Shown: positions 35,422-43,291 of the stretch, piece by piece
How positions within the stretch are numbered: position 1 is the stretch's first letter
Layout: every line of letters starts with the position of its first letter
NCBI GenBank assembly: GCA_009844425.1
Contig: VYBN01000046.1
Coordinates: forward strand, 1 to 64,000
Direction of reading: 5' to 3'
Length of the DNA stretch: 64,000 nucleotides
Source: Gammaproteobacteria bacterium
GTDB lineage: Bacteria > Pseudomonadota > Gammaproteobacteria > Steroidobacterales > Foliamicaceae
The notes under the pieces: model-generated
What the model saw: the letters and a program-made list of their open reading frames with translations, nothing else
Told to the model about the DNA's origin: nothing
Databases searched by the model: none
Program-made: the position numbers and the translations under genes

Positions 35422-36141
35422 CTACGTCTTGAGAGTGACGTTGCCGTGCTTCGCGAAGGCGGCCGCGACCTGGTCGAAAACGACGCCCACGCGGATCACG
35501 CTGAAGTCGCGGAAGTCGATGATGGTGCTGGAGTGGCCGTCCGGATTGGCGTATTTCGACAGCCCGTAGTCGAAATGCACGCTGGCCGCTTCGCGTACCG
35601 GCGCCTCGATGTCCTCGTAGCGGTATTTCGAGCCCTGCAAAGAGGTGTTGGCCGACGAGCCGAACACCGGCATGCCGCGCTCCCAGGACTGGCGCGCGAT
35701 CTCGTTGTGAAACTGCCCCGCGTTGAGCAGCATGTCCATGGTTTCGGCCTTGGTGGAGGACTGCATCACGAAGGGGTCGACGCGGGAGAAGAACTCGTGC
35801 CCGACGCGAAACGGCGCGACGATGGAGAAGGGGATGTCCTCCTCGCGCACGATGGTCTCGGCCAGGTCGTGCTTCCAGTCGTCCATGACGTGGATCGCGC
35901 GGCTCATCGTGGTGTTGGCGAACAGCCCGCCCGGTTTCTCGTAGCTGCGCTTCTTGGCGGCGTAGATGCGCCGGATGCCCGGCTCGGTGCAGGCGTTGAT
36001 CGCGTAGGCGACATCCAGCGGCGCGATCGCCACTTCGCCGGCGGCGATGGTGTCGAGCAGCAGGGCCACGTCGGCCTGCAACTGCTCCTGCGGGACCGGA
36101 TCGGCGGTCGTGCGTTCGTTGGGCATGGGCGTTGCAATCAT
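35422..36141 (-). CDS. YrdC/Sua5-domain protein
   Basis: A 239-aa protein with the YrdC fold: VAYAINACTEPGIRRIYAAKKRSYEKPGGLFANT carries the KxRxxxKP-type ATP/threonine-binding motif, and PVFGSSANTS is the other core motif. True members make threonylcarbamoyl-AMP for tRNA t6A. Accessory copies also occur in catabolic or HypF-like contexts. Its place after the PrpD gene (14 bases apart) and a second, housekeeping copy expected elsewhere suggest an accessory role. Start uncertain (36141 or 36126). Confidence 0.72.
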   Translation of the reverse strand: MIATPMPNERTTADPVPQEQLQADVALLLDTIAAGEVAIAPLDVAYAINACTEPGIRRIYAAKKRSYEKPGGLFANTTMSRAIHVMDDWKHDLAETIVREEDIPFSIVAPFRVGHEFFSRVDPFVMQSSTKAETMDMLLNAGQFHNEIARQSWERGMPVFGSSANTSLQGSKYRYEDIEAPVREAASVHFDYGLSKYANPDGHSSTIIDFRDFSVIRVGVVFDQVAAAFAKHGNVTLKT

Positions 36142-36155
36142 CCTTTTAGATGTAT

Positions 36156-37532
36156 TTACTTGCAGAAGAGTGCAAGAAGCGCGTCAATTAGACGCATTTG
36201 GGGTAGATCTTCGAGAGTGGCGGCGATTTGGGCGCCGTCGATGCCGTTGTCGCCGGCGGTCAGCGAATCGAACTTCGCGACCAGGTCGTCGCGGCGCATG
36301 GGGTTGGCGGGCGTGCCCAGACTGTCGAGCACGTCAGAGCGGCGGGTTTCGCCGTTGCGGTCCTTCAGTTCCAGCCAGCTTCCGAAGTGCGCCGGGAAGG
36401 CCGCCTGCATGTCCGGGGCCGCGACCGCATCCACCCGATCGGCGATCGCCAGCGTGCGCCGGTCCTCGAGCGCCTCGCCCATGAAGCCGGCAACCGAGGC
36501 CGGCCCGTAGTAGAGCGCCGCGCCCAGCGTGAACGGCAGGCTGTACTGTGCGGCCATCTCCGAGGTCGGCCTGCGCAGCATGTGCTGGGTGACCATGATG
36601 TCGGGGCCGCCCACGACGATCGATTCGATTTCTTCCGGGTCCATGCTGAAGCCTTCCGTGACCTCCGCAAGGGCGTCGAGGGTGGAGTGGAACAGGCGGC
36701 AGCAGGGGTAGGGCTTGTAGCTGATGCGGTGGATCTCGGGGCCGTCGGGGTGCGGTCGGTTCAGCCTTTCGGGATCCGATTCGGCGCCGAAGTTGTGGAT
36801 CAGGCCGTAGCGGCCCTCCAGCGCCTGTTCGGGGCCGGCGATGCCGAGCCCGGCGTGTTCGGCGGCCATCACGCCGTGCAGCGCCGCGTACCCGCCGTGC
36901 AGGCGCTTGACGGTCGTGCCTTCCGGCTCCTGGCTGAACTGCATCGAGCCACCGGCCATGGACAGCACCAGCCCCCAGCCGCGCGCCAGTTCCCTCGGCG
37001 AGAGGTTCAGCAGCACGGCGGCGGCGGCGGCGGCGCCGAAGCCGACGAACAGGCTGGTGGGATGAAAGCCCAGCTCGATGGTCTCGGCGGCGTTGGTGGC
37101 CGCGCCCACGCGCCCGACCGCCTCGTAGCCGGCACGGATCGCGGCGGCCAGCCGTTCGCCGCTCAATCCATGGTGGGCCGCCAGCGCCAGGCTGGAGGCG
37201 ATGACCGCCGCGCCCGGGTGGCTGACCGACTCGTCGTGCGTGTCGTCCAGTTCAAGGCCGTGGGCGGCGGTGGCGTTCACGAACGCCGCCAGGCCGGGCG
37301 CCAGGCGCGTTTGCGAAGCCAGCAGCGGCGCATTGCCCGAGCCTGCATGCGGCGCGGCCCACTCGTGCATGCGCCGGCCCCAGGCCAGCAGCGAACCAGC
37401 GTAGCAGCAGCCCAGGTGATCCAGGATCAGGTTCCGGATCTGCTTCAGGTCGCGCTCGCCGAGCGGCGCGTCGCCCACGGCCAGCAGTTCCTCGGCCAGC
37501 GCCAGGCTGCGCCCGTTCTCCGCCACGCTCAT
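36156..37532 (-). CDS. MmgE/PrpD-family protein
   Basis: A 458-aa protein of the MmgE/PrpD family (includes 2-methylcitrate dehydratase and fungal cis-aconitate decarboxylase). Motifs: ILDHLGCCYAGS, AAHGLELDDTHDESVSHPGAAVIASSLALA, GFHPTSLFVGFGAAAAAAVLL and HRISYKPYPCCRLFHSTLDAL. No citrate synthase or PrpC gene is near, so propionate use is unlikely. Many such genes stand beside hydantoinase operons. ATG 37532 is preferred over the longer frame from 37607, which would run through the hairpin element at 37553-37658. Confidence 0.87.
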   Translation of the reverse strand: MSVAENGRSLALAEELLAVGDAPLGERDLKQIRNLILDHLGCCYAGSLLAWGRRMHEWAAPHAGSGNAPLLASQTRLAPGLAAFVNATAAHGLELDDTHDESVSHPGAAVIASSLALAAHHGLSGERLAAAIRAGYEAVGRVGAATNAAETIELGFHPTSLFVGFGAAAAAAVLLNLSPRELARGWGLVLSMAGGSMQFSQEPEGTTVKRLHGGYAALHGVMAAEHAGLGIAGPEQALEGRYGLIHNFGAESDPERLNRPHPDGPEIHRISYKPYPCCRLFHSTLDALAEVTEGFSMDPEEIESIVVGGPDIMVTQHMLRRPTSEMAAQYSLPFTLGAALYYGPASVAGFMGEALEDRRTLAIADRVDAVAAPDMQAAFPAHFGSWLELKDRNGETRRSDVLDSLGTPANPMRRDDLVAKFDSLTAGDNGIDGAQIAATLEDLPQMRLIDALLALFCK

Positions 37533-37552
37533 GCCCTGTCCGCCCAGCTGGA

Positions 37553-37658
37553 GCCGTTTCCCGCCTTGTTCCTGCGGGAGTATGTGAGCCAGGGATGGCG
37601 GAACCAAGCCCCATGGATGGGTTCATGCGTCTCCCGCAGGAACAAGGCGGGAAACGGC
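37553..37658. repeat. Stem-loop element with conserved core, copy 1
   Basis: Perfect 28-bp inverted arms (37553-37580 and 37631-37658) around a 50-base core. The core matches the reverse complement of 41762-41811 at 46 of 50 positions, but the arms are unlike those at the other copy beyond the inner GGGAG. It lies in the space between hyuB and PrpD, 20 bases before the PrpD start. Confidence 0.85.
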
Positions 37659-37683
37659 GCAATCGAAGCGGGGCTGGCGCCAC

Positions 37684-39516
37684 TCATGCTGTCTCACCGG
37701 CTTGTTTGCGTCGCAGGGACTCCGTAGCTGCAAGGTCCGGCGCGCCGGTTTCCGGGTCGATCACGACGCCGTATTGTTCGCGCGCCTCATCGCTCGACAG
37801 CAGCCCGTCGAGCACGTTGTCGGCCACGAGCCGGGGATCGCGCTCAAGCGGGTCGCCGTAGCCGCCGCTGGACACCAGCGTGATCTCCAGCCGGTCGCCG
37901 GCCTCGAAACGGGCGTGCGACACCTTGGCGGGCAGTTCCTGCTCGTCGGGAGTGCCCGGATTGACCTTCACCTGGCCGGGCAGCCCGTCGCCGCCGCCGA
38001 AGATGCCGCGCGGCGGGTCGCCGGAACGGTTATCGCCGGTGGAACTGACCGCGGCGCCCTCGAGGAAGCGCCAGGTCTTGACCGCGCCCATGCCGCCGCG
38101 CCAGCGTCCGGGGGCCGGCGCTTCGTCGCGCAGCTCATAGCGCTCGCAGAGCATCGGCGCCGACAGCTCCATCTCCTCCAGCGGGTTGTTGCGGGTATTG
38201 GCCATCAGCGTGTCCACGGTGTCGAGGCCGTCGCGCCCATGACGGCCGCCGTACGAGCCCTCGTTGATCTCGACGTTGATCTGGTACTTGCCCCGGTACG
38301 ACTCGAACGAGTACACGAAGCACGAAACGTTGGCCGAGTTGCCACCGGTGACGCGCTGCGGCAGCGCCTCGCTCAGCGCCGCCAGGACCTGGTCGGGGAT
38401 CCGGTTGATCTGGGTGAAGCGCGCCTCGCAGCCGCGCGGGTAAATCGGGTTGAAGATGCTGCCCTTCGGCGCGTGGGCATAGACCGGGCGGAAAACGCCG
38501 TCGTTCTGCGGCACGCCCGCGCCCTCGGCGGTCTCGTCCAGCAGCAGGGCCCGCACCGCGAAGTTCACCGCCGGCAGCACGCTGCCCTCGAACGGGCAGT
38601 TGAAGCCGGTCGCGGTCTGCGGCGTGGAGCCGGTCAGGTCCACGCAGATGTCGCCGCCGCGCACCAGCACCTTCGTGGCGATCTTCAGCGGCTTGCCGAA
38701 ATGCTTGCCGTCGTCCTCCAGCCAGGCGTCCGGCGCCGGGTACTCGCCGTCGGGCAGTTCCTCGATCCGGGCGCGCATCCGCCGCTCGGCGTAGTTCATC
38801 CACTCCTCGGCCGCGCTCATCACGCGGTCCAGGCCGTGCTGCGCGACGAGCCCGGCGAAACGCTGCTCGCCCAGCCGGCAGCAGGCGATCATCGCCTCGA
38901 GGTCGCCGGCATTGGCCTCGGGCGTGCGCACGTTGTCCATGATCAGCGACCAGAGGCCCTCGCTCCGTTCGCCGGCGGCGTGCAGCTTTACCGCGTCGAG
39001 GATCTGGCCCTCGGCGAAGAAGTCCGGCACGTCCACCGAGAAACCGGGGTCGGCGGCGCCGATGTCCACCATGTGGCCGGTGCAGCCGGCGAAACCGACA
39101 TGCACGTCGCCCACGAACAGCGGCAGCAGCACGCCGTAGTCGGGACTGTGCGAAGCGCCGTGATACGGGTGGTTGTGAAGATATACATCGCCGGGCCGGT
39201 AGCGCCCGCGGTGCTTGCGGTCGATGCCGCGCACGTAGGCGGGCAGGGAGCCGCAGTGCATGGGCGTGGAGTCGCTCTCGCACAACTGCCGGCCGTCGAA
39301 GTCCAGCAGCGCCGCGCCGATGTCGCGCGACTCGCGCATGACGCTGGAATAGGCCATGCGCACCAGGAGTTCGGCCATTTCGTGGGCGACGGAGTGCAGC
39401 GCGCCGCCGATCACCTGCAGCGAGACGGGGTCGACGTCGACGCGGTTCCAGCGGCGGTCGGCGTGCGCTCCCAGTCCGGTGCTGCGCGCCTGGTCGAGTC
39501 CGGGCCAGAGGCTCAT
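37684..39516 (-). CDS. hyuB: Hydantoinase B/oxoprolinase-family subunit
   Basis: A 610-aa HyuB-type protein, partner of HyuA in ATP-dependent N-methylhydantoinase/5-oxoprolinase-like enzymes that open lactam or imide rings. DPVSLQVIGGALHSVAHEMAELLVRMAYSSVMRESRDIGAAL is the classical N-terminus; GDVYLHNHPYHGASHSPDYGVLLP and ERYELRDEAPAPGRWRGGMGAV are conserved. It lies 22 bases after the hyuA stop with a REP-like repeat between and overlapping. Complete length. Confidence 0.92.
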   Translation of the reverse strand: MSLWPGLDQARSTGLGAHADRRWNRVDVDPVSLQVIGGALHSVAHEMAELLVRMAYSSVMRESRDIGAALLDFDGRQLCESDSTPMHCGSLPAYVRGIDRKHRGRYRPGDVYLHNHPYHGASHSPDYGVLLPLFVGDVHVGFAGCTGHMVDIGAADPGFSVDVPDFFAEGQILDAVKLHAAGERSEGLWSLIMDNVRTPEANAGDLEAMIACCRLGEQRFAGLVAQHGLDRVMSAAEEWMNYAERRMRARIEELPDGEYPAPDAWLEDDGKHFGKPLKIATKVLVRGGDICVDLTGSTPQTATGFNCPFEGSVLPAVNFAVRALLLDETAEGAGVPQNDGVFRPVYAHAPKGSIFNPIYPRGCEARFTQINRIPDQVLAALSEALPQRVTGGNSANVSCFVYSFESYRGKYQINVEINEGSYGGRHGRDGLDTVDTLMANTRNNPLEEMELSAPMLCERYELRDEAPAPGRWRGGMGAVKTWRFLEGAAVSSTGDNRSGDPPRGIFGGGDGLPGQVKVNPGTPDEQELPAKVSHARFEAGDRLEITLVSSGGYGDPLERDPRLVADNVLDGLLSSDEAREQYGVVIDPETGAPDLAATESLRRKQAGETA

Positions 39517-39520
39517 GATC

Positions 39521-39585
39521 GGAGTGAGGGCACTGCCCTCACAGCGTCTCGCCTTCCCCGAGGGCGGGACGCCCTCGCTCCCAGG
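39521..39585. repeat. Twin-hairpin REP-like repeat, copy 8, forming the hyuA 3' end
   Basis: Stem units GTGAGGGCACTGCCCTCAC, a CGTCTCGCCTT half and GAGGGCGGGACGCCCTC, then CTCCCAGG. The hyuA frame runs through the repeat and stops in it. Confidence 0.8.
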
Positions 39586-41662
39586 AGACGCCCGTGCTCC
39601 CGGGGGTGAGGCGGAGGTTGGAGTAGCGGTCCACGCTCGCCTGCCAGCCCGGAGGGATCGCGGTGGTGGTGTCGGGCTGCTCGACGATCGCGGGGCCTTC
39701 GATGCGGTGGCCCGGACGGAGAGCGGAGCGTCGGTAGAACGACGTGGTCAGCGCCTTGCCGGCGCCGGGGAAGCGGCAGGGCGCGGTCAGCAGCGGCTCG
39801 GCGTCGCCGGCGGCCTCCTCCTCGGCCCGGGCCGAAACCAGCGGCGTGCCGGGCACATACGCGGACACGCCGAGATTGATGACCCGCACCGGCATGTCCG
39901 GGTAGGCGCGCAGATAGGCGCGCTGATGTTCGGCGTCGAAGCGCTCGCGCAGCGCCTCGGCCCACCCGGCATCGATGTCGCCGGGCGGCGCGTCCACCGC
40001 CAGTTCGTTGCCCTGGCCGGCATAGCGGCACTCGGCCCAAAGTTTCAGGCGCACTTCGTCCGCGCCGAACCCGTCGCCGGCCAGCCGCTGGGTGGCTTCC
40101 TGCGTCATCTCATCGAACCGGCCGGATACGGCCCCGTAATCCAGGTCTTCCAGATCGCCCCAAAGCGTTGCCTTGAACTCGTAGCGCACCTGCGCGCACA
40201 ACAGCCCGCCGGCCGCGCCCACGCCGGGGTGCGGCGGGATCAGCACTTCGCCGATGGCCAGCGCTTCGGCCACCGGCGCGGCGAAGGCCCCGCCCGCGCC
40301 GCCATAGGCTACCAGCGTGAATTCGCGCGGGTCAAAGCCCTTGGACACGCTGGCCAGGCGCATCGCCTCGACCATGTTGTTGACCGCGATATCGAAGATG
40401 CCTCCGGCGGCGTCCTCCAGCGTCAGCCCGAGCGGCTCCGCGACCCGCCGGCGGATGGCGTCGCGGGCCCGGTCGGGCGCCAGCGAGGGGACGGCGTCCG
40501 CGAGGTGGTCGGCGCGGTACCAGCCGCTGACCAGCAGCGCGTCGGTAACCGTGGGCCGGTCGCCGCCCTTGCCGTAGCAGGCCGGGCCGGGATCGGCGCC
40601 GGCGCTCTGCGGGCCCACGCGGAACATGCCCTCGGGGTCCAGCCAGGCGATCGAGCCGCCGCCGGCGCCCAGCGTGGCGATATCGACCATCGGCGTCATC
40701 ACGTCGTAGTCGCCGACGCGGGTGTCGAGCAGGCTGCGCATGCGCATTTCGCCGTTGGGCGCCACGCCGATGTCCGCGGAGGTCCCGCCCACGTCCAGCG
40801 TGATCACGTTCCTGCGCCCGATTTCCGCGCCCGCCTCGATGCCCGCGATCAGCGCGCCGACCGGCCCGGAAAGCAGGAGATTGACCGGCCGCCGCCACGC
40901 CTCCGCGGGGGCGACCATGCCGCCGCTGGACGTCATCAGGCGCAGTTGCGCCGGCACGCCCGCCTCGTCGAGCGCGGCGGCGAACCGGCGCACGTAGCGG
41001 CCGGTCACCGGGCCCACGTAGGCGTTCATCGCGGTGGTGGAGAAGCGCTCGTATTCGCGCACCAGGGGCGCGATCTCGTGACTTGCCGTGACGTAGGCCT
41101 CGGGGAACTCGCGCCGTGCGATATCCGCGATGCGCCTCTCGTGTTCCGGGTTGAGGAACGAGAAAAGGCAGCAGACCGCGATGGATTCGACGCCCTGTTC
41201 CCTGAGCAGCGCAACGGCTTCGAGCACGTCGTCCTCGTTGAGCGGCACTTCCACTTCGCCGTCGGGCGCGCGGACCCGCTCGCGCACCGTAATCCGCCAG
41301 CGGCGCGGCGTCAGCGGGCGGCTCTGGCGGGCGATCTCCTGGTAGTGCGAGAAGTTGTACGGACGGTCCTTGCGCCCGATGTGCAGGACGTCGCGGAAAC
41401 CGCGGGTCGTGATCAGCCCGGTCCTGGCGCCCTTGCGTTCCAGCAGCGCATTGGTGGCCACGGTCGTGCCGTGGCAGCAGAATTCGATGTCGGAGAAGTC
41501 GAGGCCGGCCTTGCGCAGCAGTTCCTCCGCGCCCTGCATGGCGGCGCGGGACGGGTCGTCCGGGGTGGAGGCGAGCTTGTGGGTGGCCAGCACCTGTCCG
41601 TCGCGGCCGGCGGCGATGAGGTCGGTGAACGTTCCGCCGATGTCGATGCCGATACGCGCCAA
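39539..41662 (-). CDS. hyuA: Hydantoinase A/oxoprolinase-family subunit
   Basis: About 707 aa ATP-binding subunit. ARIGIDIGGTFTDLI is the phosphate-binding opening, CCHGTTVATNALLERKGARTGLITTRGFRDVLHIGR is the family's second motif, and TLDVGGTSADIGV and GAGGGSIAWLDPEGMFRVGPQSAGADPGPACYG follow. It couples ATP hydrolysis to ring opening with HyuB. Start choice: TTG 41662 (MARIGID) fits relatives; a GTG at 41710 is possible. The last 16 residues (VSWERGRPALGEGETL) are encoded by the REP repeat. Confidence 0.9.
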   Translation of the reverse strand: MARIGIDIGGTFTDLIAAGRDGQVLATHKLASTPDDPSRAAMQGAEELLRKAGLDFSDIEFCCHGTTVATNALLERKGARTGLITTRGFRDVLHIGRKDRPYNFSHYQEIARQSRPLTPRRWRITVRERVRAPDGEVEVPLNEDDVLEAVALLREQGVESIAVCCLFSFLNPEHERRIADIARREFPEAYVTASHEIAPLVREYERFSTTAMNAYVGPVTGRYVRRFAAALDEAGVPAQLRLMTSSGGMVAPAEAWRRPVNLLLSGPVGALIAGIEAGAEIGRRNVITLDVGGTSADIGVAPNGEMRMRSLLDTRVGDYDVMTPMVDIATLGAGGGSIAWLDPEGMFRVGPQSAGADPGPACYGKGGDRPTVTDALLVSGWYRADHLADAVPSLAPDRARDAIRRRVAEPLGLTLEDAAGGIFDIAVNNMVEAMRLASVSKGFDPREFTLVAYGGAGGAFAAPVAEALAIGEVLIPPHPGVGAAGGLLCAQVRYEFKATLWGDLEDLDYGAVSGRFDEMTQEATQRLAGDGFGADEVRLKLWAECRYAGQGNELAVDAPPGDIDAGWAEALRERFDAEHQRAYLRAYPDMPVRVINLGVSAYVPGTPLVSARAEEEAAGDAEPLLTAPCRFPGAGKALTTSFYRRSALRPGHRIEGPAIVEQPDTTTAIPPGWQASVDRYSNLRLTPGSTGVSWERGRPALGEGETL

Positions 41663-41730
41663 GTTGCCCGCGCCCCTTCGCGCGCCGATAAAGACCGCGA
41701 ATTTTCGCACACTGACGGTTACGGCTGGCG

Positions 41731-41842
41731 CGCTGGTTCCGTTACAGGGCCCTTCCGGGAGACGCATTAATCCATCCATGGAGCTTGGTTCCGCCATCCC
41801 TGGCTCACACACTCCCGGAAGGGCCCTGTAACGGAACCAGCG
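41731..41842. repeat. Stem-loop element with conserved core, copy 2
   Basis: Perfect 31-bp arms (41731-41761 and 41812-41842) flank a 50-base core (41762-41811) that is 46/50 identical to the reverse complement of the core at 37581-37630. It sits between the divergent hyuA and MmgE/PrpD genes, so a simple terminator role is unlikely. Confidence 0.85.
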
Positions 41843-41884
41843 AAACCGCAGGTGGTTCGTGCGTCGTGTATGGTTCTTGCCGCC

Positions 41885-43255
41885 ATGGGTGCGTTGACTG
41901 AATCCGTTCTCGATTTTCTGTGCGGCGATCTTCCGGCGCGCGCGCCGGAGAATGCGCGGCGTATTGCGGTGACCGGGTTCATAGACTGTATCGGGGTGGC
42001 CCTGGCCGGTGCGGACCAGCCGGTGGTGCGCAACCTGCTGAAGTCCGATGGCGGGGGCAAGCCGGAAGCGCGGCTGCTGCTGAGCGGCGAGCGCATGCCG
42101 GCAGCAGCCGCCGCGCTGATCGGGTCCGCCGCCGCCCACGCGCTCGATCTCGACGACTACGCTTTCGGTAACCACACCAGCGCGGTACTCGTGCCGCCGA
42201 TCCTCGCGGAAGCCGAGGTGGTGCGGGCTTCCGGCGCCCGAATGATCGAAGCCTACCTGGCCGGATTCGAGGTATGGAGCGTCCTCGCGCGGCGCGAGCG
42301 GGACTACATGCAGGGAGCGGGCTGGCACCCGACCGGCGTCTACGGCCCGGTGGCGGCGGCAGCCGCGCTCAGCCGGCTGCGCGGCATGTCCAGGCGCGAG
42401 ACCCGCAACGCGCTGGGGCTCGCCGCAGCGGCCGGGGGCGGCGTGATGGACAACTTCGGGACCCAGGCCAAACCCTACCAGGCCGCGCGCGCGGCCGAGG
42501 CCGGCGTTGCCGCGGTGCGTCGGGCTCTGGCCGGCGTGGACGCGGGGCCGGATGCGCTGGACGGGGCAGGGGGCTTCCTGAAGGTAATCTCGCCGTCGGA
42601 CCGCGTGGACCGCGCGTCAGCCGCGCCGGATCTCGGAGAAGACTGGTACATGGAAGAACATGGGCTGAACATCAAGCGCTACCCGGTCGTGGGCGCGGCC
42701 CAGCGCTGCGTGGATGCGGCCCTGCAGCTGCACGCCGACCACGGTCCGGATGTCGCGGCGATCGAGCGCGTGACTGCGCGGATCAGCCGGGATCACTCGT
42801 CGGTCATGCAGTTCCGCCTGCCCGCCGATGCCATGCAGGCCAAGTTCAGCCTCGAGTTCGCGGTCGCCGCGCCGCTGATCTTCGGGCGTCTGGGCTTCGC
42901 GGAAATGCACGACGATTGCGTGCGGCGCGACGACGTGCAGGCGCTGATGCGGAAGGTGGAGCGGGAGGAAGGCCCGGACGACGATCCGATCTACCCGGTG
43001 GGCGCGCGCCATGACACGGTGGGCGTTGCGCTGGCCGACGGAACCGCACTGGAAAGCGAGCCGGTCCATCGTTACCGGGGGCATGGACAGAACCCGCTTT
43101 CGCCGGAAGAGCTGCGCGCCAAGTTCATGGATTGCGCGACGGTGACCGGCGCAGTGCCCGACGATGTGGCTGCCGATCTGTTCGAGTGCTTGTCGCGCCT
43201 GGAAGAAGTGAGCGGCGTTAGTGAGATTGATGATATACCTAATATATCAGTATGA
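41885..43255 (+). CDS. MmgE/PrpD-family protein, second copy
   Basis: A 456-aa protein of the MmgE/PrpD family and diverged paralogue of 36156-37532: FIDCIGVALAGADQPVVRNLL, AAAHALDLDDYAFGNHTSAVLVPPILAEAE, GWHPTGVYGPVAAAAALSRL and GLNIKRYPVVGAAQRCVDAAL. The start is uncertain: 41885 fits the family, 41870 is nearer to an AGGTGG. It is divergent from hyuA. The 3' end reads into an AT-rich palindrome (43232-43268) that supplies the last residues. Confidence 0.87.
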   Translation: MGALTESVLDFLCGDLPARAPENARRIAVTGFIDCIGVALAGADQPVVRNLLKSDGGGKPEARLLLSGERMPAAAAALIGSAAAHALDLDDYAFGNHTSAVLVPPILAEAEVVRASGARMIEAYLAGFEVWSVLARRERDYMQGAGWHPTGVYGPVAAAAALSRLRGMSRRETRNALGLAAAAGGGVMDNFGTQAKPYQAARAAEAGVAAVRRALAGVDAGPDALDGAGGFLKVISPSDRVDRASAAPDLGEDWYMEEHGLNIKRYPVVGAAQRCVDAALQLHADHGPDVAAIERVTARISRDHSSVMQFRLPADAMQAKFSLEFAVAAPLIFGRLGFAEMHDDCVRRDDVQALMRKVEREEGPDDDPIYPVGARHDTVGVALADGTALESEPVHRYRGHGQNPLSPEELRAKFMDCATVTGAVPDDVAADLFECLSRLEEVSGVSEIDDIPNISV

Positions 43256-43268
43256 TATTAGGTATATC
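43232..43268. terminator. AT-rich perfect inverted repeat, possible bidirectional terminator
   Basis: GATATACCTAATAT (43232-43245) is an exact reverse complement of 43255-43268, with a 9-base loop. It covers the stop of the PrpD gene and lies 23 bases before the stop of the convergent amidase. Both transcripts could end here. The base composition is unlike the surroundings, so an insertion remnant is the alternative. Confidence 0.45.
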
Positions 43269-43291
43269 TATATTGTATATCAGTTTCTGAT

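Noticed and set aside
37553-37658. Ordinary Rho-independent terminator for hyuB
   Set aside because: The core is conserved at a second site between divergent genes, the loop is 50 bases long and there is no T-run.
37702-41770. Plus-strand long frames opposite hyuB and hyuA
   Set aside because: Antisense shadows; HyuA and HyuB motifs fix the real coding strand.
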